Source: Pseudisothecium myosuroides (Eukaryota > Streptophyta > Bryopsida > Hypnales > Lembophyllaceae). From it: DNA of 64,000 bases. The position numbers and the translations under genes are program-made. The notes under the pieces were generated by a model that was not told the origin of the DNA, made no database searches, and saw nothing but the letters and a program-made list of their open reading frames with translations. Positions 23,606-32,828 of the stretch are shown piece by piece (position 1 is the stretch's first letter; each line of letters begins with the position of its first letter). Where the stretch lies: positions 2,792,501-2,856,500 of the forward strand of contig OX637291.1 of the NCBI GenBank assembly GCA_951799445.1, read 5' to 3'.

Positions 23606-25091
23606 CAATGGGGTACAATTCATTTACAAATTGGCTATTCTACCATTCAAAGAATTTTGTATAATATTGAATAGAATTGAAAATTTTTATTTTATATTAT
23701 TAACATTCAATTCTTATGCAATCCCAATCAAATATACCAAATTTTAGTTCCAAAAACCAAAATCTCATTTTTGGTGATTTTTTAAAGCCAATTTTTATAG
23801 TTATACATAATATTTTATTAAAAATAATTAATAATTAATTTTTTTAATTCAATTGTGTAGATATGTAGGGAACATCCATATGCACATCTTTCATATTAAA
23901 AAACACCCTCTTAAGTAATAAAAATATAACTTAGGACAAGTTTAATATGAGGCATCAAATGACCAAATTCTGTAAAATAGATATTTCTATATTTTAACTA
24001 AACTTTGCTATTTGACCCCCACATTATGATTAATTTTGTACATTTGAACATGATGGTACAATTACTTTGCCAAAATCTAGTTAAAATACAGAGATATCTA
24101 TTTTAGAGAGTTTGGTCATATGATGCCTCATATTGAACTTGTCCTCAGTTATATTTTTGTTACTTAAGGGGGTGTTTTTCAATATGAAGCATGTGCGTAT
24201 AGATGTTCCCTACATGTCTATGCAATCAATTAAAAAAATTCATCACCAGTTGTTTACTATAAAATATTATGTAAAATCATAAAAATTGGCTTCAAAAATT
24301 CACCAAAAATAGAATTATGTTGTTTTGGAACTGAAATTTGGTATGCTTGATTGGGATTGCATAAGAATTGGATATTAACCTCTAAAAGGCTAAAAGACCG
24401 AGGTTTTTTTTATGGAGACATTGTCAAAAACTATGGTTTTTTGGTACGTTATTCAAAACTCAAAAATTGATTTTTTTCTTAAAAACTTCAAATGTACAAA
24501 ACTGAAGTAAAGTATTTTATCAAAGTGTGGAAGAAATTTCTGCCCATTTGACCGCGCAAATTGAAAGATTATAACGTTTGAAGTTAGAAGAAAATGTTTT
24601 TTTTTAAAACTGCCCTAACATAGCTAACAAAGTTTGACCACTCTTAGATTGTAATTTGAGTATTAAAATTTGTTTTTTTCTAGACAATTGTATGCCATAT
24701 TCTATTAATTACATACATTCCAAATTTCAAAAGTTGATGAGCTTTTTTGCAAAATATTCTCCAAAGATTCTCTTATTGCCCAAGTTGCCCATAAAGTTCA
24801 GAGCAGCATAACTTTTGATCCGGGCATCCAATCAGAAAAAAAACTTTGTCTTTAGTTTTTCATGAAAGAGGCACATATTTATACATTGTGTCCAAATTTC
24901 ATGAACATTTGACCAAAAATGACTTCACAAGAACCTACCCGAGATTTCTTGCGTCCGTTGAACGGACACTTGGTCCTTTAGGGGTTAATTTTGTAAGACA
25001 AAGAATTCCAATTTTTAGTCTATCTTATGCAAAGAAAATTTGAATGGCACAATAGGCTATTCAAAAATGAACTCGGTACCCCACTGTATTG
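23606..25091. mobile_element. TA-flanked foldback element, cluster member 3 (interrupted)
   Basis: It starts CAATGGGGTACAATTC and ends GGTACCCCACTGTATTG, with TA on both sides. Total length is 1486 bp; removing the insert at 24379-24984 and one TTAA leaves about 876 bp, the family length. The arms match on both sides of the insert (GATTGGGATTGCATAAGAATT against AATTCTTATGCAATCCCAATC). Confidence 0.88.
24379..24984. mobile_element. TTAA-flanked element (piggyBac-like), nested insert
   Basis: This 606-bp insert lies in the right arm of cluster member 3. TTAA stands on both sides (24375-24378 and 24985-24988). The ends are CCTCTAAAAGG and CCTTTAGGGG, short inverted repeats beginning with CC, as piggyBac ends do. 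It encodes no transposase. A related element lies at 31041-31954. Confidence 0.78.
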
Positions 25092-25093
25092 TA

Positions 25094-25960
25094 CAATGGG
25101 GGGACAAAAGTCTTATCACCCCCTTTTGTTCCCACACAATTACCCCGTTTTTCAAACACCGTTTTTCACAATTTTTATGCAATTCTTGCATCATTGCATT
25201 CCTAAGTAGTCTTAATTCTGCATACCAAATTTCAACTTCAAAAAAGCAAAACTCCATTTTTGATGAATTTTTAAAGTCAATTTTCATGGTTTTACATAGT
25301 ATTTTATTGAAAACAATTAATGGTGAATTTTTTAAATTTAATTGTGGAAATATGTAGGGAACATCTATACGCACATCTTTCCTTCAACAAGCATCTCCAA
25401 AAAAAATTCACAATTCCCTCTATAGAGAATTCAATGCTGTAGTGACAATATCCTAATTTTAAAAAATAGATATATTTTTATTATAATTAGATTTTGACAA
25501 GGCAATTGTTCCATCATGCTCAAATGTACAAAATTAGTTACAATGTGAGGATTGAATAGCAAAATCTAATTATAATAAAAATATATTTATTTTTCAAAAT
25601 TAGGACATTGTCACAGCAGCATTGAATTCTCCATAGAGGGAATTGTGAAATTTTATTGGAGATGCTTGTTGAAGGAAAGATGTGAGTGTAGATGTTCCCT
25701 ACATATTTCCACAATTGAATTAAAAAATTCACCATTAATTATTTTCAATAAAATACTATGTAAAACCATGAAATTGACTTAAAAAATTCACCAAAAATGG
25801 AGTTTTGCTTTTTTGAAGTTGAAATTTGGTATACTTAATTAAGACTACATAGGGATGCAATGATGCGAGAATTGCATAAAAATTGTGAAAAACGGTGTTT
25901 GAAAATGGGGGTAATTGTGCAGGAACAGAAGGGGGCGACAAGACTTTTGTCCCCCCATTG
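25094..25960. mobile_element. TA-flanked foldback element, cluster member 4
   Basis: This 867-bp element starts CAATGGGGGGACAAAAGTCTT and ends AAGACTTTTGTCCCCCCATTG, with TA on both sides. Long arms match well (CGTTTTTCAAACACCG against CGGTGTTTGAAAATGGGG). It is the best preserved of the cluster. Small open frames in the arms are mirror images of each other and are not genes. Confidence 0.9.
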
Positions 25961-25988
25961 TACAGATGAAATCTGTCCCACAATTGCT

Positions 25989-26217
25989 CAACTACACTAA
26001 TGATGGTATTTAGTGTTACCCACACTACTTGCTTTCAAAATGCCATAAATTTTTACTCTTGATGAATATTTTTACCAACTACATTCATTGACAACCGCAA
26101 TTTTGAAATATATCAATACCTATGCTCTTGGTAAAAATATTCATCAAGAGTAAAAAGTTTTAACATTTTAAAATCATTTAGTGTAGGTAAAGCTAAATAC
26201 CATCATTATTGTAGTGG
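25989..26217. mobile_element. Short foldback MITE
   Basis: The left end ACTACACTAATGATGGTATTTAG pairs with the right end TAAATACCATCATTATTGTAGT, and TACTCTTGATGAATATTTTTACC pairs with its complement near 26130-26155. The total is about 230 bp, with no clear target duplication. The superfamily is undetermined. Confidence 0.75.
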
Positions 26218-26229
26218 GACCAATTCGGT

Positions 26230-26906
26230 CCTAACCCTAGTTATGCTCCTCTTTTCGATCCAAGTGTGCTCCTCCTACTGTTGAAATAGTTCGTCGATAG
26301 ATTTCGCTCGCTGATGAAGAGTGTCAAGATGCTGAGTCCACTGCTGGAGGTGGCAAGATCGGCTGCTCGAAAAAAGTCGGTGGGATTTCTTCCGTGTTGG
26401 TGTCGTTTGTAGAGGACGGGACAAAGCGCACGCCATCGCTGCCCGCTTGCAGCAATTAAGAGGCACCTTCAACGGATTTGTCTTCTTGGGCGGAGCCGCG
26501 ACTTCGTCTCTTTGACACTCGATCTGAGGTCTGGTGAGTTTCTCAACCCTATTCAGCCCTAATGAACACTCCATTTCTCTGTGTTTGACTCTGTTGTTGT
26601 TGTCTTTGGTTCTTTTGAAGTTTTCACAGATTTTTGGCCATTTGGGCACTCACTACTTAAAAAATTAATATAGAAAAGTTGTTTGCCATCTTTTGTATCT
26701 GTTGAATGCGTTTCCATGGCATCCAATTGGAGACAAGTGCTGCTCTGATGACGATCATCCTTGAAAATGTTTGAATTTGGTACATCATTATCATCTCGGG
26801 AACATTCATGGGGGGTCTTGGAGCAGCTCTGAGCTCCTGCAAGCAATCACAGTGAGGTCCCAGTTGATAGGTTGAATTTACAAATGGCATGTTGTAAAGG
26901 GTCTTG
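26230..26906 (+). other. Possible leader exon and intron of the membrane-protein pseudogene
   Basis: A GC-richer segment at about 26230-26535 ends at a good donor (GAGGTCTG/GTGAGT) and precedes AT-rich DNA up to the ATG at 26907. This is the layout of a non-coding leader exon plus intron. Frames in the segment match nothing recognised. This is inference from composition and the splice site only. Confidence 0.3.
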
Positions 26907-27344
26907 ATGGCTGTCTCTGGGTACGTGGCAGTGGATGTAATTGATCATGGAGATACAATCGAAGATGGTGTATATGTCTTAGAAGACCAGGAGATTAGCA
27001 ATATGTGATCATACACGTACAGGGAGCCTTGTCCCAAGCCGGAGGATGAAGTCGAGCGTTGGAAGTTGCTCAAACTGGCCGAAGAAGTGTGGAAGGAAGA
27101 ATTGGGGGATACAATAGCACGTTTGAATAAGGCCCAAGAGCATTGCAAGTCTATATCATTGGAAATCTATAGCATTATAACTCTCTACAGTGCTTACCAG
27201 GTTCTCCTATTTGGAGCGTCACTTTCATCATCGACGAAAGTCACATGTCACGAGCACTCTGATCCTATGTATGCATTGTACTGGATCATAACAGCTTTTG
27301 CAACTTTTGCCATTATTCCAAAACTAATTAAGCTTTGGGACTGA
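26907..27344 (+). pseudogene. Small two-helix membrane protein, interrupted by one TGA
   Basis: A single frame of 146 codons runs from ATG at 26907 to TGA at 27342, broken once by TGA at 27006. The first part reads MAVSGYVAVDVIDHGDTIED. The second part is charged and helical (KLAEEVWKEELGDTIARLN), followed by two hydrophobic segments (SIITLYSAYQVLLFGASL and ALYWIITAFATFAIIPKLI). The mixture of polar helix plus two membrane spans recalls uncharacterised plant membrane proteins, but I cannot name a family. A single TGA in an otherwise clean frame suggests recent inactivation (CGA to TGA would do it) or an upstream start that skips the first part. It ends 112 bp before the hAT element. Confidence 0.6.
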
Positions 27345-27469
27345 CAAGGGATTAGAGATGAGCTAGAGGTGCATGAGTACGTTTGAAGATCTCAAGTGGA
27401 AAACATGCGATGTGAAAATTTAAAATATCATTTTTTCAATCCTTCGTTTGTGTTACCAGGGTTGTCATA

Positions 27470-27720
27470 TCGGACGGGACGGACGGATGGACTGTTCGGA
27501 CAGTCCAGACGCCTTTCATTTTTGAAATTTTCCAATTGGCAAGTCACTTCCACGCTGGCTGTCCACGCTGGAATCAGGGCGGACGTGAAAGTCAAGGTGG
27601 GGACGTCAATGCAGGGCGGGGACTGGATTGGACGCGGACGTTTTTGTCAGGGCGCGGACGGGTTCGTCAGGGCGCGGATGTAGGAGAGCAGACGTAGGGG
27701 CGCGGACGTCCCACTCCTCA
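27470..27720. repeat. Left subterminal GGCGCGGACG repeats of the hAT element
   Basis: GC-rich stretch with repeated GCGGACG cores (for example near 27578, 27640, 27654, 27672, 27704). The complementary form CGTCCGCGCC recurs at the other end, at 32280-32500. Such clustered subterminal motifs are where hAT transposases bind; that role here is inferred. Confidence 0.8.
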
Positions 27721-27750
27721 GCCATAGTGTAGGGGGAAGTCAAATTTGCA

Positions 27751-29503
27751 TTGAACTTGGTCATGATATTCTTCTTTCCCATGGAGAGGAGGAACCCATT
27801 AATGCAGCCAACCCTTCATTTGAATTCGGGGAATATCTTCAAGTCAATGGCTGCATTAAAAGGTCCAACCACTTTTTCAGTTCAAAGGCAATGTATGGAA
27901 GCATGTCGCTCCCTCCTTGGGGCTGAACTTCTCTTTCTTGCCTTCATCAAGCACTTGAGAACTAGGACCCACCAAAAAAAAAATTTAGAAAATGAAACTG
28001 AACTTCCAAACAAGAAGGAAAAAATTTGTGAGTAGAATCCCAAAGGGTTTGGAGTCCTAATGAAAGACAAGGTACATATTTGTTTAAATTCGAATTCAAG
28101 GATTCATTTTTTATTCTTTTAATAGAACCTATTTGGAATTTAGGGTTTGGAGTTTACAAATCAAATCATAACCAACTTATACTTTTTTGGCTTTTTGTTC
28201 AAGGCTTTATTTTTGAAATAAATAGCTACAAGGGTTTGGATTGAAATCAAATACAAATTATAATGCATTGAAATATACTTGAAGGGTTTGTTTTCGGAAA
28301 AAGAGGCTACAAGGGTTTGGGTCTTCAAGACTTCAATGGTATATTCTTGTAATGGGGATATTAAAAGGGGTTGGTATTGAAATGAAATACTAGTTACGTT
28401 ATTTTGGAATTCAAGTTCAATGGTTTATTTTTGTAATAGGGATACCAAACCGGTTTGGGATTGAAATGAAATACTGGTAACACTACAAGAGAAAGGGGTG
28501 TTTTAAGTAGTGTCCTAGACATCACATCTTTTAAGTAACGTCTTTTAAGTAATTTTTTAAATAAAATTTTACTAAAAAGATTGTCTTTTTAGTAAAATTT
28601 TATTTAAAAACTTACTTAAAAGACGTTACTTAAAAGACGTGATGTCTAGGACACTACTTAAAACACCCCATTTTCTTTTAGTGTAAAGTTTTACTGGAAT
28701 TCAAATATTCAATCATTTGACTAGAATTTTTTTTTTGTATAATGGGATCCTAGAAGGGTTTGGTATTGAAATCAAATACTACTGAAGTTATTTTAGAATT
28801 CAAGTTCAACGGTGTATTTTGGTAATGGGATCGTAGAAGGCTTTGGAATTGAAATGAAATTCTCGTTCAGATTTTTTGGGAATTCACCTTCAACGGGTTC
28901 TTTTTGTAAGGGGCTACTAGAGGGTTTGGGATTGAAATGAAGTACTAGTTAAGATACTTGTGTATTCAACTTTGTGAGTTCGCATGTTCAAGTTTGTCAT
29001 GGAGGGAGTTCAAATTTGACTTGGAGAGAATTCAGGTCTGTCACTTGGATAAGTTTCCACACATACGCCCAAGTTAGGGCGCGGACATCCTAGAGGGGCA
29101 CGGACACAGGGGCGCGGACGTTGAGCAAGACAACAAGGGGGAGTGAAATTCAGCTTCAACATTTAAAATTGGCATGGGATTCTTCTTTCCCATGGAGAGG
29201 GGGAACCCATTAATGCAGCTAGCCTTTCATTTGAGTTTGGGGAATATCTTCAAGTCAATGGCTGCATTAAGAGGTCCAACTTCTTTTTCAGTTCAAAAAC
29301 AATGTATGGAAGCATGTCGCTCCCTTCTTGGGGCCGCACTTGTCCTTCTTGGCTTCCCCAAGGATTTGAGAACTAGTCCCCACCAAGAAAAAAGGAGATT
29401 TCTGAAAATGAAAATTAACTTGCACACTTCAAGAAAAAAAAATTTGAAATTAGATGCTAGAAGTTTTTGGACTTATAACGAAAGACAAGGTACACATTTT
29501 TAA
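27751..29503 (+). repeat. Internal duplication within the hAT element (two units ~1.4 kb apart)
   Basis: A block of about 250 bp starting at the TTCTTCTTTCCCATGGAGAGG motif near 27769 recurs near 29181, including TCAAGTCAATGGCTGCATTAA and ATGTATGGAAGCATGTCGCTCC. The second unit is also preceded by GGCGCGGACG motifs (29070-29125), so the subterminal repeats and the adjoining block were copied together. The frames across both units (27751-28035 and 29174-29503) are similar, but no protein family is recognised. They may be captured gene pieces. Confidence 0.75.
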
Positions 29504-30720
29504 AAATTCAAGTTGAAGGATGCATTTTCGAATTCTCCAAATAGAAACTCAAAGGGTTCAGAGTTCAAAAAACAAATCAAACAAGTCTTATATTTTTTAG
29601 AGTTCTAATTGAATGGGTTTATTTTTGGTAATGGGGGCTACAAGGGTTTGGAAATTGGAATTCACATCATTAACGTATTACAATGTATTCAAATGTAGTT
29701 CAAGGATTTATTTTTGAAAATAGAGGCTACAAGGATTTGGAAAGGAAGCAAAATGCAAGTTCTAGTGGTTTTGAAGCAAGTTCAAGGCTTTAGTCTTGTT
29801 ATTGGATGCTACAAGGGTTTTGATTTTAAATCAAATAGAAGTTATGTTTTGTTTAGTTATAGTTGAAGCCTTTATGGTATTGGTAAATTGTTGTTCCAAG
29901 TATTTAAAATTCAAATCAAATACAAGTTAAATGTTATGTGCTTGTACTTCAAGGGCTTCAAATTAAAGTACGGGTTATAAGGGTTTGGAAATCCCTTCAA
30001 ATACAAGTTAATATTCTTGGGTTCTACTTCAAGGGTTCATTTATGTTAATGGAAGATACAAGGATTGGGAATTCAAACCAGATACAAGTTATTTTATATT
30101 TGGTTAGGATTAAAGGATTTACTTTTGTAAGTACTACGTAGAAGCTACAAGATTTTGGAATTCCTATGAAATACAGAATATAGTTCTTGGAGATTCAAGT
30201 TGCAACCTTGCAAGGTCTACTTCTGTAATCAAAGGCTACAAGGGCTAGGTATTCAATTCAAATATAGAATGGAAAATCTTCAGTTCTAGTTCAAGGGTCA
30301 ATTTTTGTAATTAGCAATTACAAGTTATATTTTTGTAATTGGAAGATAAAACTACTGCAAGGGTTTAGGGATTGTCATCAATTTCAAGTTACTAATTTTT
30401 TTGGTTCGAGTTCAAACGTTCAATGCTTCATTTCAGTAACAAGAGTCTAATTAAGTTTGGATTTAGGAATTGAAATCAAATACCTCTTCTTTTATTTTTG
30501 GGCTTAGGTTGTTTTTAAAAACAAAAAAAATTGGATACTAGAATTGTTTTGGAAAAAAATCGAATACAATTTGTTTTATTTTTGGATTCAAGTTAAATGG
30601 TTCCTTTGATAATTGTAATCTAGACATCTACTTATGTTTGGAATTGAAGTAAAATACAATCGTTTTTTCGCTTGCAGAAAAATTCAACAGTTTTGGGTTT
30701 GGTAATAGGATAGTACATTA
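28080..30720. repeat. Degenerate ~100-bp repeat array inside the hAT element
   Basis: The phrase CTACAAGGGTTTGG(A/G)ATTGAAATCAAATACAAGTTA, then a TTGGA(A)TTCAAGTTCAA phrase, then TTTATTTTTGTAATGGGG recurs many times with much divergence (for example near 28230, 28310, 28365, 28450, 28755, 28835, 28925, 29640, 29730, 29815, 29980). Spacing is roughly 80-110 bp. It is an old tandem array rather than coding DNA. Confidence 0.7.
28481..28683. mobile_element. CACTA-type foldback MITE with TAA target duplication
   Basis: This 203-bp element begins CACTACAAGAGAAAGGGG and ends CCCCATTTTCTTTTAGTG. The arms are almost perfect (AGTAGTGTCCTAGACATCAC and its complement) around a short AT-rich centre. TAA flanks both sides (28478-28480 and 28684-28686). 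It is inserted into the repeat array of the hAT element. Confidence 0.92.
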
Positions 30721-31040
30721 AGTTTTCAACCTCTAAAATCCTACTTTAATTTGAGCTCACCATGAGCAATGGAACTCCTAAGCACTAATTGTAATTAACA
30801 TATCTCATGTGGGTTGTTGTACCTCCTATCACATCATATGTATATAATGAGCTCCTCTTTCTACTCTAAAATTCAAAACATGATGATAAATTACTTTTAA
30901 ATTTTTCTTAGATATTGTATGTAATTGAATTTTTTTTCTTCCATATCTAGCTGTAGGATATTATATTAAACTAGTATGAAAATGTTTGGACGAAATTCCT
31001 GAAAATTTGAGCAAGTAGATTGCAAGATAGTTATGTTCAA

Positions 31041-31954
31041 CCCCTGAAGGCCTAACAATGTTTTGACAATGAAATTTTCCAATGAATCTTCCCACTTTGA
31101 TATTTTTTTGTGTATAGGATGTATTTGAAATTTCTAATAGAAGTGTACAAAAAAGAAGACTACTATGTCTAGGATAGTAGGATGTGTGGAATTAATTATA
31201 AAAAATATTGACCGTTGTATTTTAAGTGCAAAAAACAAGTTTTTCAGCACATTGTGGGACTAGATTTTTTGACTTTGAACATTTTAAACTTTTAATTTTT
31301 TCACTACAAAGTTTTGAGCTTTAAATCTTTACAATGGAGAATTGAGTTGAGAGTCTAGCAAAAAAAAGAAAATTAAAAAAAACTTAATTTTCATTTAAAA
31401 AAAAATTGTTAAGTAGAAGTAGGTACGAGATAGTAGGAAAATCTAAAATATTAATATCTTTTATATGGAATTAAAATGCATTAATCCCAATGGTGAGATT
31501 GTTCTAGCAAAAAATCTAAACCACAAGGAACATTTTTTTTTTTAAATTGTAAAAATTGCATTCAGAAATGAATACTACAAGTTATTTTTTTCAAGAAGAT
31601 GCTTTAACTGCCCGAAAAATAAGATTGTCTATAACTTTCTAATAACAAATCCAAATGGAATGAATCAAAGCTTCCTAGATAGACAAAAATATAATCTATG
31701 GCAAAAAAAACTAAAAAAACTAAATTCAAATTTCTACAATTTTTTTTTGCTGAAACCCCTCTCCCCTGTTTTGAGCTTATTTGGGCATAACTTTTGTTCC
31801 CAGGCACCGATTGAAAAAAAAATTATATTCCCACAAAGCTTATAAGTTTTATTATCTACATAAAAAGTTTCAAAAAATCAGGACAAAAATTCAGCCCGTA
31901 GGTATCTGCCCAAAATCCCATTTGTCTTCCGAGGGGACAATGGTCCTTTAGGGG
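31041..31954. mobile_element. TTAA-type element inside the hAT element, related to 24379-24984
   Basis: The left end CCCCTGAAGGCC is preceded by TCAA. The right end GGTCCTTTAGGGG is followed by TTAA. The right end is identical over GGTCCTTTAGGGGTTAA to that of the 24379-24984 insert. The length is 914 bp and no transposase is present. The altered left TTAA suggests an older insertion. Confidence 0.6.
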
Positions 31955-32279
31955 TTAAAAAAATGTGGTTCACATGAGCACAAGTCCCCCCTTATTGCTC
32001 AGAAATTAAAAAAAAATTAGTAATTTTTTGCCTACAATGCAAAAAAACATGATTTAATTGAATGAGGGCCCCTTTATTGCTTCTTAATGGAGAATGAATT
32101 AAGTTCATTCGCTTTCAAGGGAAAAAAATTCGAGTCCATGGAGCAAGGTTCCTCTTCCTTTACTTTTAAATTCACAAGGAATTAGTTCCACTTGGCCCCA
32201 ATGAAAAAAAATATGGTTCAGTTGTACAAGGACCCCCTTCATTCAAAAATAAATTAATTCATTTTGGCTCCAATTTTAA

Positions 32280-32500
32280 AAAATCGTCTGCGCCCCGACT
32301 ACTTCCGTATGCGCCTTAAAAAATCGGCCGCGACCCGACTACTTCCGTCCGCGCCCTGACCCACTCTCGTCCCCGCCCTGACATTCGTCCGCGCCCTAAC
32401 ACAATTCTATCCGCGCCCTGGCAAGATTCCGTCCGCGCCTTGACTAAAGTCCATGCCCCTACCGATGACGTCCGCGCCCTGGATCCTACTTGGCAGCCAG
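32280..32500. repeat. Right subterminal CGTCCGCGCC repeats of the hAT element
   Basis: Repeated (C/T)CGTCCGCGCCCTGA motifs appear about every 25-40 bp (near 32335, 32360, 32385, 32410, 32433, 32468), in inverted orientation to the left cluster. They are strongly GC-rich against flanks that are AT-rich. Confidence 0.85.
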
Positions 32501-32721
32501 GTGGCGTCAAAGTGGCAGCTATATCACCTATTTTTTCAATTAAAGAAAGTCAATTTAGTGTTGACCACATTGGACGGGCGAGACCTCTATCGGATGGGCA
32601 AACCAGACATCCGTTTGGTATGACAACCCTGTGTGTTACCCCTTTGGAATTTGAAGCTCAAAATATATGTCGTGCTTTTGATCTCAATAATTTTTTTAGT
32701 GCTTGTTATGACTTGTATTAG

Positions 32722-32789
32722 GTGGGTCCTCTGTTGGTAGTGATGATTCGGCTTCTGGATCGAGCCGCTACAGTAGTACAGCTCATCAG
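32722..32789 (+). pseudogene. Isolated DP-like upstream exon
   Basis: A 68-bp segment bounded by a TATTAG acceptor and a CAG/GTATGA donor reads GSSVGSDDSASGSSRYSS in one frame, entering at phase 1 and leaving at phase 0. Its Ser-rich composition resembles the N-terminal segment of plant DPb proteins. It sits 40 bp left of the duplicated DP segment. No equivalent was found upstream of the intact DP gene, so it may be a DP exon kept only in this copy, or unrelated. The match is by eye and short. Confidence 0.4.
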
Positions 32790-32828
32790 GTATGACTACA
32801 TTTGCACAGTGACTTCTTTTGTCATTGT

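Larger units (their letters stand above)
27457..32631. mobile_element. hAT-type element, 5.2 kb, 8-bp target duplication, non-autonomous
   Basis: Both ends carry CAGGGTTGTCATA in inverted orientation (27457-27469 and the complement at 32619-32631). TGTGTTAC flanks both sides exactly (27449-27456 and 32632-32639), the 8-bp duplication expected of hAT transposons, whose ends often begin CAGGG. No transposase (BED finger or hATC motif) was found inside. Instead the element holds GC-rich repeats near each end, a duplicated block, a long degenerate AT-rich array, a CACTA foldback and a TTAA-flanked element. A diverged end of the same family lies at about 59807-60000. Confidence 0.9.

Noticed and set aside
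25040..26025. Open frames of 65-105 codons in the foldback cluster
   Set aside because: They fall in the two arms of the same inverted repeat and are reverse images, so they are by-products of the repeat.
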